A stretch of 64,000 nt of DNA from Corallococcus sp. NCRR (GCF_026965535.1 NZ_CP114039.1:4340001-4404000), one strand, 5' to 3'; numbered from the stretch's first letter, positions 8,961 to 18,675 are shown. Numbers and translations: made by a program. Notes: generated from the sequence alone by a model not told the origin.

Positions 8961-9542
8961 TCAGCGGCGGGCGAAGAGGTCGAAGCCCGCCTGCCGCAGG
9001 AGCCGCACCACCGACAGCATGGGCAGTCCCTGCACGTTGGTGCGGTCGCCCTCCAGCTTCTGGAGCAGCGCCTGCCCGCGGCCCTCCACGCGGTAGCTGC
9101 CCGCGCAGCCCTCCCACTCGCCGGTGTCCAGGTAGCGCTCCAGCTCCTCCGCTGGGACGGGGAAGAACGTGAGGCGCGTGTCCTCCACCGTCTCGGAGTG
9201 GTGGCCGCCGGGCCCCAGCAGGCACACGGCGGTGTGGATGACGTGGGTGTTCCCCAAGAGGCGCGTCAACTGCGCGCGCGCCGCGTCCCGGTCCTGGGGC
9301 TTGCCCAGCACGCTGTTGCCCACCTCCACCAGCTGATCCGCGCCCAGCACCCAGGCCTCCGGGTGGCGCTCCTGCACCGCGCGGGCCTTGCGCACGGCGA
9401 GCATCCGCACGGCTTCGTCCGCGGGCAGGTCGGCGGGGACTTGCTCGTCCACGTTGGGGGCTTCGGCGCGGTAGGGCACGCCCAGCCCGTCCATCAGGAC
9501 CCGGCGCGCGCTGGAGGTGGAGGCCAGGATGAGTTCTCTCAT
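8961..9542 (-). CDS. maf: Maf-family nucleotide pyrophosphatase
   Basis: This is a house-cleaning nucleoside triphosphate pyrophosphatase of 193 residues, the normal length. It opens with the family signature [14 protein letters not shown], has the central [10 protein letters not shown] and GKPQD, and ends with the [18 protein letters not shown] and [11 protein letters not shown] segments. Family members hydrolyse dTTP/UTP or modified nucleotides and can affect septum formation. The Gln in GADQ, where many members have Thr, may indicate a subgroup. The start at 9542 matches the family; the frame's long upstream extension is antisense to the next gene. Confidence 0.92.
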   Translation of the reverse strand: MRELILASTSSARRVLMDGLGVPYRAEAPNVDEQVPADLPADEAVRMLAVRKARAVQERHPEAWVLGADQLVEVGNSVLGKPQDRDAARAQLTRLLGNTHVIHTAVCLLGPGGHHSETVEDTRLTFFPVPAEELERYLDTGEWEGCAGSYRVEGRGQALLQKLEGDRTNVQGLPMLSVVRLLRQAGFDLFARR

Positions 9543-9647
9543 GGGAGGCCGGAGGGTAATGCAGCCGGGGAGGGGATGGGACCCCACAGGCGGGCAGGCA
9601 CGTCCCCGCTTCCTGTGCATGGGCCGGATGCCATAGCCTCCCCGCCC

Positions 9648-10901
9648 ATGTCGCGGCGCGGTCTGCTCGCTGTCTGTCTCCTCCTGTTCGCCTCCTGCAA
9701 ACGGCCCTCTCCGGCGAACGCCGACGCGGGCACGGATGCGGGCACGGCCACCACCGCCGTGGCGGCCGACGCGGGCGCGCTCGCGGAAGGCCCCGTGGAC
9801 GCGGAGCCCCACGGCGCCGTGAAGCGCCCGGACGACGCGGTGGCGGAGGTGCACCCGCTGGCGGTGTGCGACGCGAAGGGCCGAGCGCCCCTGGACGCGG
9901 CCCGCGACTCCTACGACGCCGGCCACTATGAGGAGGCGCTCTCCTGCGCCGCGCAGGCCGCCGCGCTGGAGCCGGACCTCGCCGCCGCCCATGCGGAGCG
10001 GGGGGCCGCGCTGGCCGCGCTCAACCGCGAGCCGGAGGCACAGCTCGCCTACGCCCGCGCGCTGGCCATCGACCCGGGGGACGCGGACGCGCTCCTGGGC
10101 GCCGCGCACCTGTACGCGGTGCAGCTGCCCTCCACGCGCGAGCGGGACGAACTGGGCGCCCTCTACGCCGAGCGTGGCCTGTCCCAGCCCTCCACGCCCC
10201 CGGAGCTCGTGCCGCCGCTGGCGCTGGTGGCCGCCATGGCCTTCAACGACCTGGGGCAGGCGGACCAGGCGTTGGACCGCGCCGCCATCGTGCTCGCCCG
10301 CGAGCCGGGCAACGCCGAGGCGAAGTACGAGAAGGCCCTGGCCCTCTTCGAGCTGTGCCGCTTCCGCGAGGCGAAGGCGGCCTTCGCCTCGCTCCTGAAG
10401 GACAAGGATCGCGCGGCGCACGCGCACCAGCACCTGGGCTTGCTGCTGGAGCGCGAGGGCCAGTGGGCGAAGGCGGAGGACCACTTCCAGAAGGCCCGCG
10501 CGCTGGAGCCCGAGGACTTCCCCCCGCCGCCCCTGCCGTCCGCGGACGAGTTCAAGGCCCAGGTGACGCGCGCGCTGGCGGACCTGCCCGAGGACATGCG
10601 CCGCGACCTGGAGGGCGTGCCGGTGGCCACGGAGGAGATTCCCTCCGAGGACGACCTGCTCGCCAACCAGCCGCCCCTGTCGCCCACCATCCTGGGCCTG
10701 TTCCGGGGGCCCTCCCTCCAGGAGCCGTGTGACGGCTCGGAGACGCCCTGCCGCTCGGTGGCCCTCTACCGGCGCAACCTGGCCCGCGCGGTCCGCACGC
10801 CCGAAGAGCTGCGCGAACAGATTCGCGTGACACTGCTGCATGAAATCGGGCATCTGCGCGGGGAAGACGACGAGGAACTGGCCGCGCGCGGCCTGGAGTG
10901 A
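9648..10901 (+). CDS. TPR lipoprotein with C-terminal zincin-like metallopeptidase domain
   Basis: This 417-residue lipoprotein has a signal peptide and lipobox (LLLFASC), then an Asp-Ala-Gly-Thr linker. Several TPR-like helix pairs span about 75-300 (for example [18 protein letters not shown] and [18 protein letters not shown]). The last 75 residues form a domain with [10 protein letters not shown], where His398, Glu399 and His402 fit the HExxH zinc site of the short zincin family (PF06262 type). The fusion of a TPR scaffold to this small peptidase on a lipid anchor suggests an envelope protein that holds partners near a protease domain; this is inference. It overlaps or abuts the methyltransferase gene that follows. 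Confidence 0.75.
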   Translation: MSRRGLLAVCLLLFASCKRPSPANADAGTDAGTATTAVAADAGALAEGPVDAEPHGAVKRPDDAVAEVHPLAVCDAKGRAPLDAARDSYDAGHYEEALSCAAQAAALEPDLAAAHAERGAALAALNREPEAQLAYARALAIDPGDADALLGAAHLYAVQLPSTRERDELGALYAERGLSQPSTPPELVPPLALVAAMAFNDLGQADQALDRAAIVLAREPGNAEAKYEKALALFELCRFREAKAAFASLLKDKDRAAHAHQHLGLLLEREGQWAKAEDHFQKARALEPEDFPPPPLPSADEFKAQVTRALADLPEDMRRDLEGVPVATEEIPSEDDLLANQPPLSPTILGLFRGPSLQEPCDGSETPCRSVALYRRNLARAVRTPEELREQIRVTLLHEIGHLRGEDDEELAARGLE

Positions 10902-10909
10902 GCCCCCAC

Positions 10910-12088
10910 ATGCCTTCCCTTCCCACTGCCCGGGTCAGCCTCAAGGGCGCCAAGACGCTGCGTCGCGGCACCCCCTGGGTGTACCGCACGGAGCTCACCG
11001 ACGCCCCCGCCACCGACACGCCGGGCGCGGTGGTGGCCGTGGTGGATCCGCAGGGCAACCCCATCGGCCAGGCGCTCTACGCCCGCCGCTCCCCGCTCGC
11101 CCTGCGGCTGCTCACGCGCAAGGGCCCGAACGAGGAGAAGGTGGACGACGCCTTCTTCATCCGCCGCCTGGAGGCCGCGCTCGCCCGCCGCGCCGTGCTG
11201 CCGGGGCGGGACGGCCTGCGCCTGGTGCACGGCGAGGCGGACCTGCTCCCCGGCTTCTTCGTGGACCGCTACGGCCAGGGCCTCACCGTGCAGACGCTGT
11301 CGGAGGGCATGGACGCGCGCAAGGAGATGCTCGCGAAGGCGCTGGTGGAGAGGACGGGCGCGAGCCACGTCGTCTGCCGCGACGACGCCTCCGGCCGCGA
11401 CTTCGAGAGCCTGCCCCGCGAGGTGCGCCTGCTGCACGGCGAGGGCGCCGCGCGCTTCACCTACCACGAGGGCGACAACCGCTTCGACGTGGACCTCCTG
11501 GGCGACATGAAGACGGGCGCGTTCCTGGACCAGGTGGACAACCACCTGCGCGCGGGCGAGCTGGGCCGGGGCGAAGCGCTGGACTGCTTCAGCTACCACG
11601 GCGGCTTCGCGCTCGCGCTCGCGAAGCACTGCACGTCGGTGCTCGCGGTGGAGCAGGACGCGAAGGCCGCGGCCCGCATCCAGACCAACGCGGAGGCCAA
11701 CAGCCGCGCCCACGTGAAGGTGGAGAACGCCAACGCGTTCGACGTGCTGCGCCGCTTCGACCAGGAGGGCCGCCGCTTCGACACCATCGTCCTGGACCCG
11801 CCCGGCCTGGCCAAGCGCCGCGAGGGCCTGGCCACCGCGCTGCGCGCCTACCACGAGCTCAACCTGCGCGCCCTGCGCTGCCTCAAGCCGGACGGCCTGC
11901 TCGTCACGTGCTCGTGCTCCGGGAAGCTGGACCGGCAGGGCTTCGAGTCCATGGTCCTGGACGCCGCCGCGGACGCGAAGCGCCCGGTGCAGATTCTGGA
12001 GCGGCGGGGCGCCGGCCTGGACCACCCGGTGCTCGCGGGCCTCGCGGAGACGGAGTACCTCAAGGCCCTCTACGTGCGCGCCCTGTAG
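10910..12088 (+). CDS. Class I SAM-dependent rRNA methyltransferase (RlmI-like)
   Basis: This protein of 392 residues resembles the large-subunit 23S rRNA cytosine-5 methyltransferases (RlmI/RlmK family). A PUA-like N-terminal domain ([18 protein letters not shown]) is followed by the Rossmann methyltransferase core: [18 protein letters not shown] for SAM binding, [12 protein letters not shown], the catalytic-region [10 protein letters not shown], and TCSCSGKLD. The ATG at 10910 was chosen; a GTG at 10898 that overlaps the upstream stop is an alternative adding four residues. It is probably transcribed with the TPR-zincin gene. The exact target nucleotide is not known. Confidence 0.88.
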   Translation: MPSLPTARVSLKGAKTLRRGTPWVYRTELTDAPATDTPGAVVAVVDPQGNPIGQALYARRSPLALRLLTRKGPNEEKVDDAFFIRRLEAALARRAVLPGRDGLRLVHGEADLLPGFFVDRYGQGLTVQTLSEGMDARKEMLAKALVERTGASHVVCRDDASGRDFESLPREVRLLHGEGAARFTYHEGDNRFDVDLLGDMKTGAFLDQVDNHLRAGELGRGEALDCFSYHGGFALALAKHCTSVLAVEQDAKAAARIQTNAEANSRAHVKVENANAFDVLRRFDQEGRRFDTIVLDPPGLAKRREGLATALRAYHELNLRALRCLKPDGLLVTCSCSGKLDRQGFESMVLDAAADAKRPVQILERRGAGLDHPVLAGLAETEYLKALYVRAL

Positions 12089-12099
12089 GCCCGGGCGCG

Positions 12100-12603
12100 C
12101 TACGGGATGCCCAGCTCCTTGCGCAGCCGGCCCACGACCTTGAAGTACTCGGTACGGGAAAAGCCCACGTTGAGGATGTGGAAGTCCTTCTTGGACAGCC
12201 CCACGCAGCCGAAGCAGTAGTTGCAGTCCTGCAGGTTCTTGCTCATCACCACGTACGCGCTGCTGGAGCAGTTCTCGCTCTGCACGCAGTAGGCGCACGC
12301 GTGGCAGTTCTTGCACTCCACGCAGTGCGAGCAGTTGGTGCACAGCTCGCACCGCGTGCAGTGCGTGCACTGGTGGCAGCTGTCGCAGTCCTTGCAGAAC
12401 ATGCAGTTGGCGCAGCGCTGACAGCCCTCGCACGCATAGGAGCCGGGGTTGCCCGGGTCCACCGCGTAGCTCTTGGACAGCTTCTGGAACTGATCCATGA
12501 ACTCGCGCTTGCCCAGGGACGACACGCCCAGGCGCGCCGCCTTCTCCTGCTCCATCAATTCCTGGGTCGTCTGGGGCCGCGACCCCTTCTCCTTCACCGC
12601 CAC
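12100..12603 (-). CDS. Protein with cysteine at every third residue
   Basis: This is a 167-residue protein. The start is taken as the GTG at 12603, which has AAGGAG five bases upstream. After a charged N-terminus (about 55 residues) comes a run in which 17 cysteines fall at strictly every third position (residues 58-106, codons 12286-12432), for example CEGCQRCANC and CTNCSHCVEC, then further cysteines in phase and a C-terminal DCNYCFGC. The C-terminal 40 residues (FHILNVGFSRTEYFKVVGRL) look like an ordinary folded segment. No signal peptide is seen, so it is probably cytoplasmic. It follows the lipoprotein gene at 12626 by 22 bases. The regular thiols suggest metal binding; no function is established. 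Confidence 0.7.
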   Translation of the reverse strand: MAVKEKGSRPQTTQELMEQEKAARLGVSSLGKREFMDQFQKLSKSYAVDPGNPGSYACEGCQRCANCMFCKDCDSCHQCTHCTRCELCTNCSHCVECKNCHACAYCVQSENCSSSAYVVMSKNLQDCNYCFGCVGLSKKDFHILNVGFSRTEYFKVVGRLRKELGIP

Positions 12604-12625
12604 AAACGCTCCTTGGACTCTTGAA

Positions 12626-13186
12626 TCACTGCAGCCGGGCGAGCCCGGCCAGGTCGATGCCTCGCGCCACCCGCCGCACCTCCACGGTGCTGGGGAAGCC
12701 GCGGCTGGTGACGGCCACCACGAACCGCTCGCCCACCAGGAGGTTCGCCTCCGCGACGGACTCGTCCGCGTCATAGCGCACGAAGCCCACGGCCTCCTTC
12801 CACTGGATGGGCGCCGTCGGGTCGCTTGCCGCGCGGCCCTTCGCCTTCTGCGCCGCCTCGCGGATGGCCTGCCCCAGCTTCAACCCCATGGTGGTGTCCA
12901 CGATGCGCACCTTCACCTCGCGGCCCTCGCCCCGGGTGTAGGTGCGCTCCGCCTCCGACACGGACACCTCGCCGTACTTCCCCGTGGAGCCCGCGGTGGC
13001 ACCCACCGTGAAGCCCTCCAGCGACTCCGGCAGGAACGGCGCCAAGTCCTTGAAGTACACGCACGGTGCGGCGGTCGTCACCACGTCGCGCGGGGTGGGA
13101 GATGTCGTGCGTTCGTCGTCAAGGCATCCGCCGCCCACGCCGAGCGCGAACGATGCGATGGCCAGCCGGAGGAAATAGTCGCGCAC
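12626..13186 (-). CDS. Putative lipoprotein of unknown function
   Basis: This 186-residue protein starts at the GTG at 13186, which gives a standard signal sequence (VRDYFLRLAIASFALG) ending at a glycine-rich lipobox (VGGGC). An ATG at 13240 would extend the frame into the start of the helicase gene on the other strand. The mature part is a mixed alpha/beta domain (SLEGFTVGATAGSTGKYGE through VEVRRVARGIDLAGLARL) with no recognised family. It is probably cotranscribed with the downstream Cys-rich protein. Its start is only 34 bases from the divergent helicase start, so the two promoters overlap. Confidence 0.65.
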   Translation of the reverse strand: MRDYFLRLAIASFALGVGGGCLDDERTTSPTPRDVVTTAAPCVYFKDLAPFLPESLEGFTVGATAGSTGKYGEVSVSEAERTYTRGEGREVKVRIVDTTMGLKLGQAIREAAQKAKGRAASDPTAPIQWKEAVGFVRYDADESVAEANLLVGERFVVAVTSRGFPSTVEVRRVARGIDLAGLARLQ

Positions 13187-13220
13187 GGACGAATCAAAGG
13201 GTATCCCTGGCCCGCGCGCA

Positions 13221-15287
13221 ATGGACCTTTCGAAGCTCAATCCTCCTCAGCGCGAGGCCGTGGTGACGCTCCAGGGCCCCCTGCTCGTGCTGGCAGGCGC
13301 TGGCAGTGGAAAGACGCGGGTCATCACCCACCGCATCGTCCACCTGCTCAACGAGCGGCCCAACCACATCATGGCCCGCAACATCCTCGCGGTGACCTTC
13401 ACCAACAAGGCCGCCACGGAGATGAAGGAACGCCTCATCCACATGGCCGGGCCGCGCGCCCAGGGCGTGCTGGTGTGCACCTTCCACGCGTTCGGCGCGG
13501 AGGTGCTGCGCGAGGACATCCACCGGCTGGGCTGGCCGAAGAAGTTCGCCATCGCGGACATGGGCGACCAGCTCTCCATCATCCGCCGCGCCATGCGCGA
13601 CAAGCGCATCGACGACCGCGCCTTCGACGCGCGCAAGGTCCTCACCCTCATCTCCAAGGCGAAGAACTCCGGCGAGGCGCCCCAGCCCAAACCCGAGGGC
13701 ATGGGCGACGACTACGACCTCATCACGTCGATGATCTTCGCGGACTACCAGCTCGCGCTGAAGGCGCAGGGCTCGGTGGACTTCGACGACCTGCTGGTGC
13801 TGCCCGCGCGCCTGCTGCGCGAGCACGCGGACCTGCACCGCAAGTACACGGCCCGCTTCCAGTACCTCCTGGTGGACGAGTTCCAGGACACCAACCACGC
13901 CCAGTTGGATCTGCTCAAGCTGCTCGCGGGCGAGGCGAAGAACGTGTGCGCGGTGGGGGATGACGACCAGTGCATCTACTCCTGGCGCGGCGCGGAGGTG
14001 CGCAACATCCTGGACTTCGACCGGCACTTCCCGGGCGGCAAGGAGGTGCGGCTGGAGCAGAACTACCGCTCCTCCCAGCGCGTGCTGGACGCGGCCAACG
14101 CCGTCATCGCCAAGAACCCGGAGCGCAAGGACAAGCGCATGTGGACCGACCGCAAGGGCGGTCCGCTGGTGAAGGTGGTGGCGTGCCCCAATGACGAAGA
14201 GGAGGCCCGCTTCGTCGCGCACGAAATCCAGAAGCACATCTCGCTGGGCGTCCCCGCGGACGACATCGCGGTGCTCTACCGCACCAACGGCCAGGCCCAC
14301 CCGGTGGAGGAGATGCTGCGTGAGAAGAACATCGCCTACGAAGTGGTGGGCGGCAGCGAGTTCTTCGACCGCAGCGAGGTGAAGGACGTCATCGCGTACT
14401 TCAAGGTCCTGGCGAACAAGCTGGACGAAATCTCCCTCATGCGCATCGTCAACGTGCCTTCGCGCGGCATTGGCGACGTCACCATGGAGCGGCTGCACGC
14501 GCACTCGCGCGCGGAGGGCGTGACGCTCTGGACGGTGATGCGCCGCGCGGACACCTATGACGACCTGCCCGCGGGCGCGGGCGGCAAGGTGCTGGAGTTC
14601 GTGGAGATGGTGGAGCGCTACCGCGACGCCTTCGCCCAGACGCCCCGCCTGTCGGAGGCCACGCACAAGCTCCTGGAGGAGATCGGCTTCCGCGAGGCCA
14701 CCCGCGCCAAGGCGGCCTCCGGCACCGCCGCGGACAAGAAGCTCAAGGGTGTGGATGGGGTGCTCGCGTCGCTGGAGAAGTTCGAGAAGCGCGAGGGCCC
14801 CAAGGCCAGCCTCCTCACGTACCTGAACCGCCTCAGCCTGGACACGCGCCAGGAGGAGGATGAGATCCCGGGGCAGAACAAGCGCGTCACGCTGATGTCC
14901 CTGCACGCCTCCAAGGGCCTGGAGTACCGGCTCGTCTTCTTCATCGGCATGGAGGAGGACCTGATGCCCCACGGCGGCATGCAGGGCGAGGCGCAGAACC
15001 TCGAGGAGGAGCGCCGCCTCTGCTACGTGGGCATCACCCGCGCCAAGGAGCTGCTCTACCTCACCCGCTCCACCGTGCGCGTGAAGCGCGGGAAGGAAGT
15101 GCCCCGCACGCCCTCCCGCTTCCTGGAGGACCTGCCCCCGGACGCCTTCGAGACCGTGGATGTGGACGCACCGCGTCAGGGCCCGCCGGATGAGAAGGAG
15201 AAGAACTTCTTCGCGAACCTGAAGGAGCGGTTCAAGAAGCCCACCGCCGGGGGACCAGGCCCGGGCACCCCTGGCCGGGCGCCCTGA
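13221..15287 (+). CDS. UvrD/PcrA/Rep-type superfamily 1 DNA helicase
   Basis: This is a 3'-5' ATP-dependent DNA helicase of 688 residues for repair and replication restart. The SF1A motifs are all present in order: LNPPQREAV (Q motif), GAGSGKT (Walker A), FTNKAATEMKERL, LLVDEFQDTN (Walker B), VGDDDQCIYSWRGA, EQNYRSSQRVLDAAN, MSLHASKGLEYRLVF and CYVGITRAKELL. The C-terminal 60 residues are charged and end in a Gly/Pro-rich tail, where UvrD/PcrA proteins usually carry a small Tudor-like domain; that domain is not evident. The ATG at 13221 gives the normal family start. Which of UvrD, Rep or PcrA it equals cannot be told by eye. Confidence 0.93.
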   Translation: MDLSKLNPPQREAVVTLQGPLLVLAGAGSGKTRVITHRIVHLLNERPNHIMARNILAVTFTNKAATEMKERLIHMAGPRAQGVLVCTFHAFGAEVLREDIHRLGWPKKFAIADMGDQLSIIRRAMRDKRIDDRAFDARKVLTLISKAKNSGEAPQPKPEGMGDDYDLITSMIFADYQLALKAQGSVDFDDLLVLPARLLREHADLHRKYTARFQYLLVDEFQDTNHAQLDLLKLLAGEAKNVCAVGDDDQCIYSWRGAEVRNILDFDRHFPGGKEVRLEQNYRSSQRVLDAANAVIAKNPERKDKRMWTDRKGGPLVKVVACPNDEEEARFVAHEIQKHISLGVPADDIAVLYRTNGQAHPVEEMLREKNIAYEVVGGSEFFDRSEVKDVIAYFKVLANKLDEISLMRIVNVPSRGIGDVTMERLHAHSRAEGVTLWTVMRRADTYDDLPAGAGGKVLEFVEMVERYRDAFAQTPRLSEATHKLLEEIGFREATRAKAASGTAADKKLKGVDGVLASLEKFEKREGPKASLLTYLNRLSLDTRQEEDEIPGQNKRVTLMSLHASKGLEYRLVFFIGMEEDLMPHGGMQGEAQNLEEERRLCYVGITRAKELLYLTRSTVRVKRGKEVPRTPSRFLEDLPPDAFETVDVDAPRQGPPDEKEKNFFANLKERFKKPTAGGPGPGTPGRAP

Positions 15288-15309
15288 GGGGTCTTACGTA
15301 CGCCCAACC

Positions 15310-15335
15310 TTGACTTGATCCCGCCGTCCTACTAG
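15310..15335 (+). promoter_or_regulatory. Weak candidate promoter of rplM-rpsI
   Basis: TTGACT (15310-15315) is a good -35 element, but the best -10 (TACTAG at 15330) lies only 14 bases away. It is in the right place, 120 bases before rplM. Low confidence. Confidence 0.25.
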
Positions 15336-15454
15336 GAGGGTCAGCCTTTCCGGGCTTCTGTCGGAGTTGAGGCGGAGGACCCGCGGTTGGTTCGCACGAG
15401 CACGCGGCCCCTGGCATGCACCTGGGCGCCGCGCCGAAGTCTGGAGTGCACGAA

Positions 15455-15901
15455 ATGTCGCAGAAGACCTACAGCGCCAAGGCTGGGGACATCAAGCGCC
15501 AGTGGCACGTCATCGACGTGTCCGACAAGGTGCTTGGTCGCGCCGCCAGTCAGATCGCCACCCTCCTGAAGGGCAAGCACAAGCCGACGTACACCCCGTC
15601 CATCGACACGGGTGACCACGTCATCGTCATCAACGCCGAGAAGGTGAAGGTGACGGGTACGAAGGAGACGGACAAGCAGTACTACCGTCACCCGTACGCC
15701 GGTTTCCCGGGTGCCCTGAAGATCACCAACCTCCAGAAGCTGCGCCAGCGTCACCCCGAGGACATCATCCTCAACGCCGTGCGCCGCATGCTGCCCCGCA
15801 ACGCCCTGGGCCGTCAGATGATGACGAAGCTCAAGGTGTATGCTGGTGACACCCATCCGCACACCGCGCAGAAGCCGGTGGCGTTCAAGGTCGAGGCGTA
15901 A
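15455..15901 (+). CDS. rplM: 50S ribosomal protein L13
   Basis: This is a structural protein of the large ribosomal subunit, 148 residues. The start is the ATG at 15455 ([11 protein letters not shown]), with GGAG about nine bases upstream; the frame's extension to 15416 has no family support. The family core is clear: [19 protein letters not shown], the [16 protein letters not shown] segment, [14 protein letters not shown] and [16 protein letters not shown]. It forms the usual two-gene operon with rpsI, eight bases downstream. Confidence 0.98.
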   Translation: MSQKTYSAKAGDIKRQWHVIDVSDKVLGRAASQIATLLKGKHKPTYTPSIDTGDHVIVINAEKVKVTGTKETDKQYYRHPYAGFPGALKITNLQKLRQRHPEDIILNAVRRMLPRNALGRQMMTKLKVYAGDTHPHTAQKPVAFKVEA

Positions 15902-15909
15902 GAACAACC

Positions 15910-16311
15910 ATGGCGATCAATCCTGAACTCGGTTTCTACGCCACGGGCCGCCGCAAGGAGGCCACCGCTCGCGTCTGGGTGCGTCCTGGCAACGGCGCTG
16001 TCGTCATCAACGGCCGCGACATCAACGAGTACTTCGGCCGTGAGACGTCGAAGATGGTACTCAACCAGCCGCTGGAGATCCTGGAGCAGAAGGGCAAGCT
16101 CGACGTCACGGTCAACGTGCGCGGCGGCGGCCTCTCCGGCCAGGCCGGTGCCATCCGTCACGGCATCGCGCGCGCGCTGTGCGCCTTCAACCCGGAGTTC
16201 CGTCCGGCGCTGAAGAAGGCCGGCTTCCTCACCCGCGACGCCCGCGCGGTCGAGCGCAAGAAGTACGGCCAGCCCGGCGCCCGTCGTCGGTTCCAGTTCT
16301 CCAAGCGCTAA
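15910..16311 (+). CDS. rpsI: 30S ribosomal protein S9
   Basis: This is a small-subunit protein of 133 residues. It begins [18 protein letters not shown], has the conserved [19 protein letters not shown], and ends in the basic tail RRRFQFSKR, whose C-terminal Lys-Arg reaches the P-site tRNA in bacterial ribosomes. It is translated from the ATG at 15910 in the same transcript as rplM. Confidence 0.98.
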   Translation: MAINPELGFYATGRRKEATARVWVRPGNGAVVINGRDINEYFGRETSKMVLNQPLEILEQKGKLDVTVNVRGGGLSGQAGAIRHGIARALCAFNPEFRPALKKAGFLTRDARAVERKKYGQPGARRRFQFSKR

Positions 16312-16454
16312 TCACGCTTGCCGGCCAGCTGTCCGGCCGCTCTTCGGCGGGGGTTTCCTTCGGGAAGCCTCCGCCGTCGTGCTTTGCGGGCAAGCGGGTG
16401 GGCGTCGCCCCGTCGCGACGCGCGCGGGCGTTCTGCTACCATCCGGACACCCTC

Positions 16455-17870
16455 ATGGAACTCAACGAAATCCTGCAGATCGCCCTGCGCGGCGGAGCCT
16501 CCGACATCCACCTGAAGGCGGGCCTGCCGCCCATGTTCCGCGTGGATGGTTCGCTGGTGCCGCTCAAGGACGGCCGCCGCCTGCCGCCGGAAGAGGTGGC
16601 GCGCATGGCGTTCGGCATCATGAACGAGTTCCAGAAGGAGAAGTTCAAGGTCAGCAACGAGGTGGACCTGGCCTACGGCGTGCCGGGCCTGGGCCGCTTC
16701 CGCGTGAACGTCTTCCAGCAGCGCGGTACGGTGGGCGCCGTGCTCCGCGTCATCCCCTTCAAGGTGATGACGATGAAGGACCTGCTGTTGCCCACGGTGC
16801 TGGAGAAGGTGTGTGGCGAGGAGCGCGGCCTGGTGCTGGTGACGGGCACCACGGGCTCCGGCAAGTCCACCACGTTGGCGGCGATGATCGACTACATCAA
16901 CTCCAACGAAACCAACCACATCATGACCATCGAGGACCCCATCGAGTTCCTCATCCGCGACAAGCGCTCTATCGTGAACCAGCGCGAAGTGGGTGTGGAC
17001 ACGATGAGCTTCTCGCAGGCCCTGAAGTCCGCGCTGCGCCAGGACCCGGACGTCATCCTGGTGGGCGAAATGCGCGACCACGAGACCATCGAAACGGCGC
17101 TCCACGCCGCGGAGACGGGCCACCTGGTGATGTCCACGCTGCACACGCTGGACGCCACGGAGACCATCAACCGCATCGTGTCCGCGTTCCCCCCGCACCA
17201 GCAGAAGCAGGTGCGCCTGCAGCTCTCCAGCGTGCTCCGCGGCGTCGTGAGCCAGCGTCTGGTTCCGCGCGCGGACGGCAAGGGCCGCGTGGCGGCGGTG
17301 GAGGTGCTTCGCGTCACCGCGCGCGTGCGCGAGCTGATTGAGGACAAGGACCGCACGAAGGAGATCCACGACGCCATCTCGCAGGGCACGGACTCCTACG
17401 GGATGCAGACGTTCGACCAGTCGCTGATGAGCCTGGTGCGCAACGGCCTGGTCACCTACGACGAGGCCCACCGCCAGGCCAGCAACCCGGACGACTTCGC
17501 GCTGCGCTTCTCCGGGATCAGCGGCACGTCCGACTCCAAGTGGGACAACTTCGACGCCAAGGCCGGCGAGGAGCGTCCCATCCCGGGCTCGGCGTCCTTC
17601 GCGCAGAAGGGCGCGCCCACCCCGGCGCCGGTGGCGGCCACGCCCGCGCCGGTGCCCCAGGCCCCGCGTCCCGGAGCGCCCATGGCCGCCCGGCCCATGA
17701 CGCCTCCGCCCGGCGTCGCGGCGCCGCGTCCCGCCACCCCGCCGCCCGGCGTCGTCCAGGGCCGGCCGCTGCCGCCGCAGGTGGCGGCCCGTCCGCCCAC
17801 GCCCGCCCCGGTGGCCGCGCCCGCTCCGGCGGCCGGCGGCGACGACGACTTCCAGATCGAACGCTTCTAG
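16455..17870 (+). CDS. pilT: Type IV pilus retraction ATPase PilT with Pro-rich tail
   Basis: This is a hexameric cytoplasmic ATPase of the kind that drives pilus disassembly. The start is the ATG at 16455; the frame's extension into rpsI is not real. The N-terminal PAS-like domain includes ASDIHLKAGLPPMFRVDG. The ATPase core has Walker A GTTGSGKST (131-139), the Asp-box IMTIEDPIEF, Walker B QDPDVILVGEMRD, and HAAETGHLVMSTLHT with its conserved His residues. After the normal end (about residue 375) comes a tail of some 90 residues rich in Pro and Ala, ending in acidic residues and FQIERF. The family is usually about 345-375 residues, so the tail is extra. Myxobacteria carry more than one PilT paralogue, so this may not be the main one. 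Confidence 0.9.
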   Translation: MELNEILQIALRGGASDIHLKAGLPPMFRVDGSLVPLKDGRRLPPEEVARMAFGIMNEFQKEKFKVSNEVDLAYGVPGLGRFRVNVFQQRGTVGAVLRVIPFKVMTMKDLLLPTVLEKVCGEERGLVLVTGTTGSGKSTTLAAMIDYINSNETNHIMTIEDPIEFLIRDKRSIVNQREVGVDTMSFSQALKSALRQDPDVILVGEMRDHETIETALHAAETGHLVMSTLHTLDATETINRIVSAFPPHQQKQVRLQLSSVLRGVVSQRLVPRADGKGRVAAVEVLRVTARVRELIEDKDRTKEIHDAISQGTDSYGMQTFDQSLMSLVRNGLVTYDEAHRQASNPDDFALRFSGISGTSDSKWDNFDAKAGEERPIPGSASFAQKGAPTPAPVAATPAPVPQAPRPGAPMAARPMTPPPGVAAPRPATPPPGVVQGRPLPPQVAARPPTPAPVAAPAPAAGGDDDFQIERF

Positions 17871-17901
17871 GCCTCCCAGCGCGAAGGGGGAGGGCGCCGC
17901 T

Positions 17902-18639
17902 TCAGGCGTCGTCATCCCCCAACTGCGCGCGCAGCCGGGTGAGGCGCATGGGCCCGATGAGCCCCTGGTGCGCCAGCGTCTGGAGCAGCGACACGGTGGC
18001 GCGCACGCGCGCGTCCTGCACCTCGTCGGACTCCTGGACGACCTCGTTGTCGAGCAGCGTCTCCAGGTGCTCCGGGTTGATGGACGTGGGGCCTTCCGAC
18101 CACGCGATGTCGAACAGCGCCCGCGCCATGTGCTCGCGCGCCTTGCGGTCCGCGTCGTTGGGCGCGGCCTTGGCGAACGCGACGAAGAGCGCGTCCACGG
18201 ACTCCTTGGACAGCGCGGCCAGGGAGGGCACCTCGCCCAGGGACTCCTTCACGTAGTCCGCGTCGAAGTTGTCCACCTCCTGCTCGTAGCCGAAGGCCTC
18301 CTCCAGCAGGATGGACGCGAGGAAGGCGTCCGACTCCTCGTCGCTCGCGCCTTCCTCCTTCAGCGCCTCGCGCGCCTTCTGCGTCGCGGCGGACAGGGAC
18401 TCGTCCTGGGTGAGCGCGCGGGCGGCGGCGTGCGCGGCCAGGAGCACCAGCGCGGCCTGGGCGTCGGAGGACAGCGCGCGTCCGCTCACGCCCAGCAGCA
18501 TGGCCTTCTGCTTGGGGTTGGCGTCCGCGGCGGCCACGAAGTGCTGCTCCTCGGGAGTCAGCGCTTCACCGGCCTTCTCCTTGCGGAGCGTCTCCCTGGC
18601 GGCGTCTGCGGTGAGGAAGCGGGCGAGGATGGGGTGCAT
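17902..18639 (-). CDS. Conserved hypothetical helical protein
   Basis: This 245-residue soluble protein begins MHPILARFLTADAARETLRK and is almost wholly alpha-helical and acidic. It has no signal peptide, membrane segment or catalytic motif. The codon use is typical of the window, which supports a real gene. It converges with pilT (31 bases between ends) and diverges from recX, whose start is 36 bases from its own. No family is recognised. Helical repeats of this type often mediate protein contacts, but that is only a guess. Confidence 0.65.
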   Translation of the reverse strand: MHPILARFLTADAARETLRKEKAGEALTPEEQHFVAAADANPKQKAMLLGVSGRALSSDAQAALVLLAAHAAARALTQDESLSAATQKAREALKEEGASDEESDAFLASILLEEAFGYEQEVDNFDADYVKESLGEVPSLAALSKESVDALFVAFAKAAPNDADRKAREHMARALFDIAWSEGPTSINPEHLETLLDNEVVQESDEVQDARVRATVSLLQTLAHQGLIGPMRLTRLRAQLGDDDA

Positions 18640-18675
18640 GGCTTCGGCCTGTTACCACATGGTAGGGACTCCGCG

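Noticed and set aside
12286-12432. A 9-base periodic repeat that could be taken for a small repeat array or CRISPR
   Set aside because: The period comes from Cys-x-x codons in one open frame; there are no equal spacers or direct repeats.
16320-16356. GC-rich hairpins after rpsI as a terminator
   Set aside because: Stems are only 4-5 bp with no T-run, common by chance in this DNA.
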